This document shows positions 17,890 through 25,912 of a stretch of 64,000 nucleotides of DNA, piece after piece. The DNA lies in assembly GCF_009711225.1 (NCBI RefSeq), contig NZ_WMIE01000004.1:186001-250000 (forward strand). Direction: 5' to 3'. The notes below the pieces were generated by a model that searched no databases, was not told the origin of the DNA, and saw only the letters and a program-made list of their open reading frames with translations. How positions within the stretch are numbered: the first letter of the stretch is position 1; every line of letters starts with the position of its first letter. The position numbers and the translations under genes are program-made. This DNA comes from Paracoccus aestuariivivens (GTDB lineage Bacteria > Pseudomonadota > Alphaproteobacteria > Rhodobacterales > Rhodobacteraceae).

Positions 17890-19044
17890 ATGAAAAAGAT
17901 GCTGAACGCGCTGGCCTCGGGGCTGGCGCTGGTTGCGGCTGGCGCATTGCCGGTTGCCGCCGAAATGCCGACCCAATTAGGCCAGCCCGAGGGCGCGCTC
18001 TCGATCGTCGCATGGCCGGGCTATATCGAGCGCGGCGAGACCGACAAGGCCTTCGACTGGGTCACCAAATTCGAGGAAAAGACCGGCTGCAAGGTCGAGG
18101 TTAAAACCGCGGGCACCTCGGACGAGATGGTCTCGCTGATGAACCAGGGCGGCTTCGATCTGGTCACGGCCTCGGGCGACGCGTCTCTGCGCCTAATCGC
18201 GGGCGAGAAGGTCCAGCCGATCAACACCGACCTGATCCCCAGCTGGAACACCGTCGACGACCGTTTGAAGGACGCGCCTTGGCACACGGTCGACGGCACG
18301 CATTACGGCACGCCCTTTATGTGGGGGCCGAACGTGCTGATGTATAACACCGAGATCTTCAAGGAAGCGCCGAAAAGCTGGGATGTCGTCTTCAACGAAC
18401 AAACCCTGCCCGACGGTAAATCGAACAAGGGCCGCGTTCAGGCCTATGACGGCCCGATCTATATTGCCGATGCCGCGATGTACCTGATGAAGCACAAGCC
18501 GGAATTGGGCATCACAAACCCGTTCGAGCTGAACGAGGACCAGTATGCCGCTGCGCTGGAACTGCTGAAAGGTCAGCGTCAGCTGGTCTCGCGCTACTGG
18601 CATGATGCCATGATCCAGATCGACGACTTCAAGAACGAAGGCGTCGTGGCCTCGTCGACCTGGCCGTTCCAGGTGAACCTGCTGGCCGCCGATAAAGCTG
18701 CCGTCGCCAGCACCATCCCCGAGGAAGGCGCGACCGGCTGGGCCGACACGCTGATGCTGCATACCGAATCCAAGCACCAGACCTGCGCCTATCTGTGGAT
18801 GGAGCATTCGCTGTCCTCGAACCTGCAATCGGACCTGTCGGTCTGGTTCGGCGCGGTGCCCTCGGTTCCCGCCGCCTGCACCGATGGCCGTGGCCAACAG
18901 ACCGCCGAGGGCTGCAAGACCAACGGTTACGAAGATTTCGACAAGATCTGGTTCTGGCGCACCCCGACCTCGAAATGCGAGGCTGGCGGCTGCGTTCCCT
19001 ATCACCGCTGGGTATCCGACTACATTGCCGTGATGGGCAGCTGA
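17890..19044 (+). CDS. Polyamine-type ABC transporter substrate-binding protein (YdcS/PotD family)
   Basis: A 384-residue periplasmic protein with a Sec signal peptide (MKKMLNALASGLALVAAG...ALPVAAE). The mature part begins like PotD relatives: LSIVAWPGYIERGETDKAF, then EEKTGCKVEVKTAGTSDEM and GGFDLVTASGD. Cysteine pairs near the C-terminus (CEAGGC) are notable. It is the first gene of a five-gene operon whose order (binding protein, ATPase, two permeases, aldehyde dehydrogenase) matches E. coli ydcSTUVW, which supports putrescine or another polyamine as substrate. Confidence 0.87.
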   Translation: MKKMLNALASGLALVAAGALPVAAEMPTQLGQPEGALSIVAWPGYIERGETDKAFDWVTKFEEKTGCKVEVKTAGTSDEMVSLMNQGGFDLVTASGDASLRLIAGEKVQPINTDLIPSWNTVDDRLKDAPWHTVDGTHYGTPFMWGPNVLMYNTEIFKEAPKSWDVVFNEQTLPDGKSNKGRVQAYDGPIYIADAAMYLMKHKPELGITNPFELNEDQYAAALELLKGQRQLVSRYWHDAMIQIDDFKNEGVVASSTWPFQVNLLAADKAAVASTIPEEGATGWADTLMLHTESKHQTCAYLWMEHSLSSNLQSDLSVWFGAVPSVPAACTDGRGQQTAEGCKTNGYEDFDKIWFWRTPTSKCEAGGCVPYHRWVSDYIAVMGS

Positions 19045-19105
19045 TACCGACTGCCCGGGGCACGACAGATGAGCCCCGGGCATCACCTACCTTCAGGATA
19101 AGACA

Positions 19106-20089
19106 ATGACAGAAGCTGTGAGCTTTCGCGGCGTGTCGCGTTATTTCGGTCACGTACGCGCTGTGGATGGCGTAGATCTGGATATTTGCGACGGTGAATT
19201 CTTCGCGATGCTGGGCCCGTCGGGTTCGGGCAAGACGACGTGCCTGCGCCTGATCGCGGGGTTCGAACAACCGACCTCGGGCGAGATCAAGATTTATGGC
19301 GAAGAAGCGTCGGGCGTTCCGCCCTACCGGCGTAATGTGAATACGGTATTCCAAAGCTACGCCCTGTTCCCGCATATGAATGTGCGCGACAACGTCGCCT
19401 TCGGCTTGCGGGTCAAGGGCGTATCGAAACCCGAACGCCACAAGGCTGCAGAAGAGGCTCTGGCCCTGGTCGAGCTTGCGGGCTTTGGCGACCGCCGTGC
19501 CGGTGAGTTGTCGGGTGGTCAGCGCCAGAGGGTTGCGCTGGCACGCGCGTTGGTGAACCGCCCACGGGTGCTACTGCTGGACGAACCGCTAGGAGCGCTC
19601 GACCTGAAATTGCGCGAACAGATGCAGCACGAACTGCGCCAATTGCAGCGCTCGCTTGGCCTGACCTTTGTTTTCGTGACCCACGATCAGAAAGAGGCCC
19701 TGTCGATGGCCGACCGCGTCGCGGTCTTTGCCGATGGCCGTATGCAACAGGTCGGCACGCCCGAGGAAATCTACAGCCGCCCCGCCAGCCGCTTTGTCGC
19801 CGATTTCGTCGGGTCGTCGAATGTCATCCCCGCAGACTTTGCCGGTGCCGGTCCCGCAGGCCGCTGGGCAAGCCTGCGCCCCGAGGATATCCATCTTGAT
19901 CCGCGCGGACGGGATGCCGTTGTCACCTCGCGCGCCTATCATGGCCGGGTGATCAAGCTGGGCCTGTCGCTAGGCTGCCACAAGCTGACCGCGCTGCTGC
20001 CAGCGACGGCCTCAGTTCCAGAAACCGGCGAAACCATCCGCGTCTCGTGGGATGCGGGCCGCGCCCATGTCATGGGACCAGAGGCATGA
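19106..20089 (+). CDS. Polyamine-type ABC transporter ATP-binding protein (YdcT/PotA family)
   Basis: A 327-residue ATPase. Walker A is GPSGSGKTT near residue 38, the Q-loop VFQSYALFPHMNV, the signature LSGGQRQRVALARAL near 137 and Walker B VLLLDEPLGALDLK. The C-terminal region is TOBE-like and ends with [22 protein letters not shown] precedes the start. The stop overlaps the next permease start (ATGA), indicating translational coupling within the importer operon. Confidence 0.92.
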   Translation: MTEAVSFRGVSRYFGHVRAVDGVDLDICDGEFFAMLGPSGSGKTTCLRLIAGFEQPTSGEIKIYGEEASGVPPYRRNVNTVFQSYALFPHMNVRDNVAFGLRVKGVSKPERHKAAEEALALVELAGFGDRRAGELSGGQRQRVALARALVNRPRVLLLDEPLGALDLKLREQMQHELRQLQRSLGLTFVFVTHDQKEALSMADRVAVFADGRMQQVGTPEEIYSRPASRFVADFVGSSNVIPADFAGAGPAGRWASLRPEDIHLDPRGRDAVVTSRAYHGRVIKLGLSLGCHKLTALLPATASVPETGETIRVSWDAGRAHVMGPEA

Positions 20090-21027
20090 ACTCGGCCGCG
20101 ATTTTTCCGGCGCGGTCCGGTCTGGTGGCCCGTGCCGTCGACTGGATGATCCGTCATCCGGCGATGTTCACCTTTCTGATGGTGCTGCCGATCTCGCTTT
20201 GGCTCGGCATCGTCTATATCGGCTCGCTGATCGCGCTGCTGATGCAAAGCTTCTTTTCCATTGATGAATTCTCGGGCGTGATCGTCAAGGAATTTACCCT
20301 TGGCACCTATGCCGAACTGCTGCGTCCAGCGAATTTCGACATTATCCTGCGCACGATCCTGATGGCGGCACTGGTCACGCTGGCCTCGGCTGTCATCGCG
20401 TTTCCGATTGCCTATTACGCCGCCCGCTACGCCAAGGGGAAATGGAAGGCGCTGTTCTATATCGGAATCATGCTGCCCTTGTGGTCCAGCTATCTGGTCA
20501 AGGTCTATGCATGGAAGCTGGTGCTGGCCAAGGAAGGCATCCTGACCTGGATCTTCGAAAAGCTGCACCTGTCATGGTTGCTGGACGGCATTCTGTCCCT
20601 GCCAGTGATCGGTGGCAACTCACTGTCGGTCAGCTATCTCGGGACGTTCATCGTTTTCATCTATATCTGGCTGCCCTACATGATCATTCCGGTTCAGGCC
20701 GCGCTAGAGCGTGTTCCGGGCGCGATGCTGGAGGCCGCCTCAGACCTTGGCGCGACCCCACGGCAAAGCTTCCGCATGGTCCTGTTCCCGCTGGCGCTAC
20801 CGGGGATCATCGCCGGTTCGATCTTTACCTTCTCGCTGACGCTGGGCGACTACATCATCCCGCAGATCATCGGCTCGGGGCGGTTGTTCATCGGTCAAGC
20901 CGTCTATGTCCAGCAGGGCACGGCAGGGAATATCCCGCTGGCCGCAGCCTTTACCGTCGTCCCCATCGTCATCATGGGCGTCTACCTGTGGGGCGCACGC
21001 AAAATGGGGGCCTTCGATGCACTCTGA
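20086..21027 (+). CDS. Polyamine-type ABC transporter permease (YdcU/PotB family)
   Basis: A 313-residue inner-membrane permease. A first helix [20 protein letters not shown] is followed by five more hydrophobic segments. The EAA loop [26 protein letters not shown] lies near residue 221, followed by [17 protein letters not shown] as in the PotB branch. The ATG at 20086 is chosen because it overlaps the ATPase stop by 4 bases and starts the hydrophobic protein. It overlaps the next permease gene by 11 bases. Confidence 0.9.
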   Translation: MNSAAIFPARSGLVARAVDWMIRHPAMFTFLMVLPISLWLGIVYIGSLIALLMQSFFSIDEFSGVIVKEFTLGTYAELLRPANFDIILRTILMAALVTLASAVIAFPIAYYAARYAKGKWKALFYIGIMLPLWSSYLVKVYAWKLVLAKEGILTWIFEKLHLSWLLDGILSLPVIGGNSLSVSYLGTFIVFIYIWLPYMIIPVQAALERVPGAMLEAASDLGATPRQSFRMVLFPLALPGIIAGSIFTFSLTLGDYIIPQIIGSGRLFIGQAVYVQQGTAGNIPLAAAFTVVPIVIMGVYLWGARKMGAFDAL

Positions 21028-21826
21028 GAAACGCGCCCCACTGGCGCTGAAACTTGCGGCCGCCGGAGGCTTGGTCTTTCTGCTGGCCCCCATCGCGCTG
21101 ATCTTCGTCTATGCCTTCACGACCGAGGAAAAAAGCTTCCGCTGGCCACCGCCGGGACTGACGACCAAATGGCTGGGCGTCACGCTGGGCCGCGCCGACG
21201 TCTGGGAGGCGCTTGGCCTTTCGCTGAAAGTCGCCGCGATCTCGACCTCGATCGCGCTGGTCCTTGGCACGATGACGGCAGCGGCGGTCGCCCGTTCGCG
21301 CTTCTTCGGACGCGAGACGATCTCGCTGCTGGTCATCCTGCCGATTGCCCTGCCGGGGATCATCACCGGCATCTCGCTGCGCTCGGCTTTCTCGCTGCTG
21401 GAGATCCCGTTCAGCACATGGACCATCGTTCTGGGTCACGCGACCTTCTGCATCGTGGTGGTCTATAACAACGCGGTGGCACGCTTCCGACGCACCTCGG
21501 GCGCACTGATCGACGCGGCGATGGATCTGGGCGCGGACGGCTTGCAAACCTTCCGGCTGGTGATCCTGCCGAATATCGGAACTGCGCTTCTGGCAGGCGG
21601 GATGCTGGCCTTCGCGCTGTCCTTCGACGAGGTCATCGTCACCACCTTCACCGCAGGGAACCAATCCACCCTGCCGATCTGGATGCTGGAGGAACTGATC
21701 CGTCCCCGCCAGCGTCCCGTCACCAATGTAGTCGCCATGGCCGTTGTTCTGGTCACCGTGATCCCGATCCTTGCCGCCTACTGGCTGACCAAGGAAGGCG
21801 AGCACACCGATGGCGCTGAAAAATAA
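21017..21826 (+). CDS. Polyamine-type ABC transporter permease (YdcV/PotC family)
   Basis: A 269-residue inner-membrane permease beginning [18 protein letters not shown]. Six hydrophobic segments are visible; the EAA loop is [23 protein letters not shown] near residue 169, followed by [13 protein letters not shown], the PotC-type motif. The start at 21017 overlaps the preceding permease by 11 bases; the longer upstream frame is non-homologous. It is followed by the aldehyde dehydrogenase after 19 bases. Confidence 0.9.
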   Translation: MHSEKRAPLALKLAAAGGLVFLLAPIALIFVYAFTTEEKSFRWPPPGLTTKWLGVTLGRADVWEALGLSLKVAAISTSIALVLGTMTAAAVARSRFFGRETISLLVILPIALPGIITGISLRSAFSLLEIPFSTWTIVLGHATFCIVVVYNNAVARFRRTSGALIDAAMDLGADGLQTFRLVILPNIGTALLAGGMLAFALSFDEVIVTTFTAGNQSTLPIWMLEELIRPRQRPVTNVVAMAVVLVTVIPILAAYWLTKEGEHTDGAEK

Positions 21827-21845
21827 GATCTATACGGAGTACCCC

Positions 21846-23270
21846 ATGCAAACCCAAATGCTGATCGGCGGCGCACTGGTCTCGGGCACCGAGACCGAGG
21901 AGCCGATCTTGAACCCGCGCACCGGCGAGATCATCCTGACCCTGCCCGAGGCATCCATCGCGCAGGTCGAAACCGCCGTCGCCGCCGCGCAAAAGGCGTT
22001 CGAAACGTGGTCGCGCACGACTCCGGCGCAGCGATCCGGCTACCTGCTGAAGATCGCCGACCGGATCGAGGCCAAGGCCGCCGAGTTCGCCTCGCTCGAG
22101 GCGCTGAACTGCGGCAAGCCGGGACATCTGGCACTGGCCGATGAATTGCCCGCAATCATCGACTGCTACCGCTTCTTTGCCGGTGCCGTCCGCAACATGT
22201 CGGGTCCGGTCGCAGGCGAATACCTTGCCGGACATACCTCGATGATCCGTCGCGATCCCATCGGGGTCGTGGCATCCATCGCGCCGTGGAACTATCCGCT
22301 GATGATGATGGCGTGGAAGATTGCGCCGGCCATCGCTGCGGGCAATACCGTGGTGTTCAAGCCGTCCGAGCAGACCCCGCTGACCGCCCTGAAAATGGCC
22401 GAGATCTTTGCCGAGATCCTGCCCGAAGGCGTCGTCAATATCGTGCTGGGCCGTGGCGACACGGTGGGTGCTGCGCTGATCGACCATCCGGCCATCGCCA
22501 TGATCTCGATCACCGGCGACATTGCCACCGGCCGCAAGATCATGGAGGCCGCGACCAAGACCATCAAGCGCACCCATCTGGAACTGGGCGGAAAGGCTCC
22601 GGTCATCCTGCTGGACGATGCCGATATCGAGGCCGCAATCGCTGGTCTGCGCGCATTCGGCTATTACAATGCTGGTCAGGATTGCACGGCGGCGTGCCGC
22701 ATCTATGCACATGCCTCGGTCTATGACCGTTTCGTGGCCGATTTCTCGGCAGCGGTTTCGACCATCTCTTATGGCAACAGCGATGACAGCCTGAACGAAA
22801 TGGGGCCGCTCATCTCGCCGCGCCAACGCGACCGCGTGGCAAGCTTCGTGGCCCGCGCCCGCGAGGCCAACCATATCGAGATCACCGCTGGCGGTGAAAT
22901 CCCTGACGGCCCCGGCTTCTTCTACAAGCCGACCGTCATCGCAGGCGCGCAGCAGACCGACGAGATCGTCCAGCGCGAAGTCTTTGGTCCGGTGGTTTCG
23001 GTCACGCGCTTCGACGAAACCGAAACGGCGGTCAAATGGGCCAATGACTCGAATTACGGTCTTGCCTCGTCTATCTGGACCAAGGACGTCTCCAAGGGCC
23101 TCGCCCTGTCATCGCGCCTGCAATACGGCTGCACTTGGGTAAACACCCATTTCATGCTGACCAACGAAATGCCGCATGGCGGGATGAAACACTCGGGCTA
23201 TGGCAAGGACATGTCGGTCTACGCGCTCGAGGACTATTCCATCGTCCGCCACGTAATGATCGCCCATTAA
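21846..23270 (+). CDS. Gamma-aminobutyraldehyde dehydrogenase (YdcW/PatD type)
   Basis: A 474-residue NAD-dependent aldehyde dehydrogenase, the same length as E. coli YdcW. The N-terminal motif PWNYPLMMMAWKIAPA is near residue 145, the Glu motif LELGGKAPVI near 244, and the catalytic cysteine lies in NAGQDCTAACR near 282. The ATG at 21846 with CGGAG upstream is preferred to an in-frame ATG at 21810. It would oxidise 4-aminobutyraldehyde (from putrescine) to GABA. As the last gene of the importer operon it links uptake to catabolism. A betaine-aldehyde or other aminoaldehyde substrate cannot be excluded. Confidence 0.88.
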   Translation: MQTQMLIGGALVSGTETEEPILNPRTGEIILTLPEASIAQVETAVAAAQKAFETWSRTTPAQRSGYLLKIADRIEAKAAEFASLEALNCGKPGHLALADELPAIIDCYRFFAGAVRNMSGPVAGEYLAGHTSMIRRDPIGVVASIAPWNYPLMMMAWKIAPAIAAGNTVVFKPSEQTPLTALKMAEIFAEILPEGVVNIVLGRGDTVGAALIDHPAIAMISITGDIATGRKIMEAATKTIKRTHLELGGKAPVILLDDADIEAAIAGLRAFGYYNAGQDCTAACRIYAHASVYDRFVADFSAAVSTISYGNSDDSLNEMGPLISPRQRDRVASFVARAREANHIEITAGGEIPDGPGFFYKPTVIAGAQQTDEIVQREVFGPVVSVTRFDETETAVKWANDSNYGLASSIWTKDVSKGLALSSRLQYGCTWVNTHFMLTNEMPHGGMKHSGYGKDMSVYALEDYSIVRHVMIAH

Positions 23271-23274
23271 TTCG

Positions 23275-23307
23275 AAACGGGCGCGGCGTTGATGCCGCGC
23301 CCGTTTT
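23275..23307. terminator. Bidirectional intrinsic terminator
   Basis: Perfect 13-bp arms AAACGGGCGCGGC / GCCGCGCCCGTTT enclose a 6-base loop and are followed by TA and a T run on the plus strand and by a shorter T run on the minus strand. It lies between the convergent aldehyde dehydrogenase and cytochrome genes and can end both transcripts. Confidence 0.9.
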
Positions 23308-23313
23308 ATTTCG

Positions 23314-23754
23314 TCAGGGCCAAGGATAATCCGCGATCTGCGTGCCCTCGGACATCAGTTTCTTCGCCACATCCCGACGCATGACGACGACATCCGCCAC
23401 CGGAACCGCACGGCGGCGGGTCACCTCGTCGGGCGTGAAGGGCGCCGCCTCTCCGGGCGACCAGCGGTCCAGAATGTAATTCATCACCGACGCAATTCCG
23501 GCATCATCCAGCGAGGCCGAAATCACCCCCGGCACATGCATCATATAGGTCCGACCCATATCGTCGGCTGCGATCTTGCCGACCGAACCGGGGAAGGTCG
23601 GAATGCCGCCTTCGACTGAGCCCAGCCCCTCCATGCCATGACAGCCGGCGCAGCGCAGGATGTAGTCGCGATGCGCCTGCCCCTCGGCGGCCAAAGCGGG
23701 ACCGGCAAATGCCAGCCCCGCCAAGCCGATCATCAGTGATCGAACTCGTCTCAC
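23314..23754 (-). CDS. Monohaem c-type cytochrome, last gene of amine dehydrogenase cluster
   Basis: A 146-residue periplasmic cytochrome. A signal peptide (MRRVRSLMIGLAGLAFAGPALAAE) precedes one haem motif CAGCH near residue 35. A methionine-rich stretch GRTYMMHVPG (near 67-76) probably supplies the axial ligand. The C-terminal third (from TPDEVTRRRAVPVADVVV) has no clear cytochrome homology. It overlaps the preceding cytochrome gene by 4 bases. It is a likely electron acceptor or partner of the amine dehydrogenase encoded upstream, inferred from operon position only. Confidence 0.82.
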   Translation of the reverse strand: MRRVRSLMIGLAGLAFAGPALAAEGQAHRDYILRCAGCHGMEGLGSVEGGIPTFPGSVGKIAADDMGRTYMMHVPGVISASLDDAGIASVMNYILDRWSPGEAAPFTPDEVTRRRAVPVADVVVMRRDVAKKLMSEGTQIADYPWP

Positions 23755-24224
23755 CCCTTGGGTCTCATCGCGAGAAGATCGTGCGCTGCGGGCGGCGCAG
23801 CGAAGGTCTTGGCGATCAGGTCGGGTGTAACCTTGGGCAATGCCTCGTCAGGCGCATCGCGACCGGCTTCGTGCAAGACCCAGTTCGCGACAGTGGCGGC
23901 CTCTTGCTCGGACAGGGCGGTCTGTGCGGGCATGATCAGCCCGACATACATCTCGCCGTCAACCGTGATCTTTCCGGTCAACCCCGAGGCCAACACACCC
24001 GCCAGATAATCCGGAGCCTTGTCGCCAAGTGCATCCCAGAACGCGGGCCGGTTCAGCGGCGGGGCAAGGCCCGGATTACCAGTGCCGCCATCATTGTGGC
24101 AGGCCGCGCAATTGTCGGCGAAAAGCTGGGCACCATCGGCATCCTGCCCAAGCGCCGGAGCGACCGAGGTCGCCACCAGCAACAGGGCCGAGATCGCCGC
24201 AAGGCGTGATCTGGCAATCGTCAT
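23751..24224 (-). CDS. Monohaem c-type cytochrome directly after the small subunit
   Basis: A 157-residue periplasmic cytochrome. The signal peptide ends near PALGQ, the haem motif CAACHN is near residue 39 and a probable Met ligand lies in GLIMPAQTALSEQEAATVANWVL, a classic class I cytochrome c ending. A roughly 35-residue Ala/Pro-rich tail follows. The start ATG shares one base with the stop of the small-subunit gene. In the Alcaligenes faecalis aau cluster a small monohaem cytochrome gene (orf-2) follows aauA, so this position is consistent with an aau-type locus. Confidence 0.85.
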   Translation of the reverse strand: MTIARSRLAAISALLLVATSVAPALGQDADGAQLFADNCAACHNDGGTGNPGLAPPLNRPAFWDALGDKAPDYLAGVLASGLTGKITVDGEMYVGLIMPAQTALSEQEAATVANWVLHEAGRDAPDEALPKVTPDLIAKTFAAPPAAHDLLAMRPKG

Positions 24225-24748
24225 TATTCAGCCATCCCGACAACGACCGAAACGGTGCAGTGATAGCCCTTGTCGGTATTCGCCATGCACCAGTTGATGT
24301 CGTTATAAAGGCCCATGCGATAGCCCGGACGCTCGCCCTTCGAGGTGTAGCAGAACGTCGCCGAGTTGACCTGCGGCTTGCCGCAGCAGTCATTATAGGA
24401 CACCAGATAGTCCTTGTTGTCGTCCGGATTGGTGCAGGTGCCAACCCACGACACCGACGACGCCGATGAACCGGGGGGGCACGAGGTCAGCGAACCGCCC
24501 GATGTCGAGCACAGGTTGCCATCCAGCGCGCAATGTTTCCAGTAGCTGCAATCATCCTCGGGCAAGGGGGTGGCTGCATTCGCGCGTCGGTCGAATGGCA
24601 GGATCGGAGTCGCGGCGGCGGCCCCCAGCAGCGCCACGCCGGCCTTGGCCAGGAAGCTGCGACGGCCCTTCGTGCGCGCCGCGCTGCGGATCTGGCCTTC
24701 GGCGGCCTTGTCGATGGATTTGAACAGATTGTCGATAAAACGGGGCAT
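24224..24748 (-). CDS. aauA: TTQ amine dehydrogenase small (light) subunit
   Basis: A 174-residue precursor. A long Tat leader carries GRRSFLAKAG (about residues 28-37). The mature part keeps Trp101 and Trp153, which correspond to the two tryptophans cross-linked into tryptophan tryptophylquinone, the catalytic Asp76 and Asp120, and the CTV segment after Cys164. The segments SYNDCCGK and NDINWCMAN resemble aromatic amine dehydrogenase more than methylamine dehydrogenase. The mature chain has 10 cysteines instead of the usual 12: Thr82 and Thr131 sit where one canonical disulfide pair would be. It oxidises primary amines to aldehydes in the periplasm with the large subunit. The assignment to aau rather than mau is by similarity of remembered sequences. 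Confidence 0.88.
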   Translation of the reverse strand: MPRFIDNLFKSIDKAAEGQIRSAARTKGRRSFLAKAGVALLGAAAATPILPFDRRANAATPLPEDDCSYWKHCALDGNLCSTSGGSLTSCPPGSSASSVSWVGTCTNPDDNKDYLVSYNDCCGKPQVNSATFCYTSKGERPGYRMGLYNDINWCMANTDKGYHCTVSVVVGMAE

Positions 24749-24772
24749 CTTGGGCTCCTTGAAGAATTCGTA

Positions 24773-25366
24773 TCAGGCGACAGCTGACAGGCCCGCCGAG
24801 GCCTGTAGCGACGGCACGCCGGTTTCCGATGCGGTGAACAGGCTTTCCAACTGCTCGCGCGAGTTCACCAACCCCTTGGCGCGCACGGTGCCGTCGGGGC
24901 CGATCAACACGGCAAAGGGTAATTTCGCGACCTTGAAGGTCATGCCCAGCTCAGAGGACAGCACATAGGGGAAACCTTGCAGTTTCTGGTCCTCGATCAG
25001 GCGGCGGTGCAGCGCCTCGCGCCCGTCGGATGCAAGGATCACGTCAAGCCAAGGCTTTTCGTCATCGCGGATCGAAGCCAGCGCGGGCAGCAATGCCTTG
25101 CAGATCGGGCAGGTCGTGGACAGGAAGAACACAAGCTGCGATTTTCCCGCGGCATTTCCCAGCACGAAGCCAGAACCGTTCAGGTTCGGCAAAGCCAGTT
25201 CCGGCACCTTGCTGCCCAGTTCCGGTCCGCTGCCCGAGATCATCGCGCCAACGGGCGAAACGCGCTCGAACAGGATGCCGATCTGGCGGGCCAGAACATA
25301 GGTCAGGGCCAGTTGCACCAGCACGACGACCCATAATGCGATCAGGGCGAAGGTCATAATTTCCAT
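24773..25366 (-). CDS. aauD: MauD/AauD thioredoxin-like disulfide protein
   Basis: A 197-residue protein with an N-terminal membrane anchor (FALIALWVVVLVQLALTYVLA) and a periplasmic thioredoxin fold. The active site is CPIC in STTCPICKALLPAL near residue 88, preceded by LPNLNGSGFVLGNAAGKSQLVFF. In MADH systems MauD is required for a stable small subunit, most likely by handling its many disulfides. It lies between the MauE-like and small-subunit genes, the conserved B-E-D-A order. Its substrate here has one disulfide fewer than usual. Confidence 0.9.
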   Translation of the reverse strand: MEIMTFALIALWVVVLVQLALTYVLARQIGILFERVSPVGAMISGSGPELGSKVPELALPNLNGSGFVLGNAAGKSQLVFFLSTTCPICKALLPALASIRDDEKPWLDVILASDGREALHRRLIEDQKLQGFPYVLSSELGMTFKVAKLPFAVLIGPDGTVRAKGLVNSREQLESLFTASETGVPSLQASAGLSAVA

Positions 25367-25381
25367 GTCTGCTTTTCCTTT

Positions 25382-25912
25382 TCAGCTTGCCCGCCGGATG
25401 TTCGGCAGATGCGAGGCCAGTTTTTCGGCGACGCTCTGCAGTCCGGCAAAGGTCAGTCCGGCTGCGATCCCTGTCAGGACCGCAACAGGACCAAGCCCAC
25501 CCGAAGGCATCGTGGCGATGCCAAGCGCCAATGCGGTCAAGACCGCATTGCGCGCCAGCGTCACCCCCGAGATCCGCTGCGGCGCGCCTCCGCAACCGCA
25601 GTCGATCTCTGTCTGGCCCCGCGACAACGCCACGGCCATCAGCAGGCCGTAACCCGCGAACAGCCCCGCCGCCATCAGGCCCGCCGCCGCGTGCAGCGGG
25701 GGAACCAGCAATGCCAGAACAATTGCCGCCTCGGTCACGGTCAGCGTCCGGACAATGGCCGGAGTCCAGCCATCGGGCACCAGCCCGTATCCTTGGGCGA
25801 AACCGACCGTTTCTAGGAAAGCCTGGCTTTTGTGCCAGACCGACCGGATCAGGATCAGCGCGACAAAGGTCGTCAGGGCCACCGCCGTGATTGGGGCAAG
25901 CTGATGCATCAT
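25382..25912 (-). CDS. aauE: MauE/AauE integral membrane protein
   Basis: A 176-residue protein with about four to five hydrophobic segments (for example ITAVALTTFVALILI, TEAAIVLALLVPPLHAAAGL, GLLMAVAL). A short Cys pair DCGCGG lies near residue 121, typical of MauE-like/DoxX-like proteins, with HKSQAFLETV near residue 28. In mau/aau systems it works with MauD in small-subunit export or folding. The start shares one base with the stop of the large-subunit gene. Confidence 0.87.
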   Translation of the reverse strand: MMHQLAPITAVALTTFVALILIRSVWHKSQAFLETVGFAQGYGLVPDGWTPAIVRTLTVTEAAIVLALLVPPLHAAAGLMAAGLFAGYGLLMAVALSRGQTEIDCGCGGAPQRISGVTLARNAVLTALALGIATMPSGGLGPVAVLTGIAAGLTFAGLQSVAEKLASHLPNIRRAS

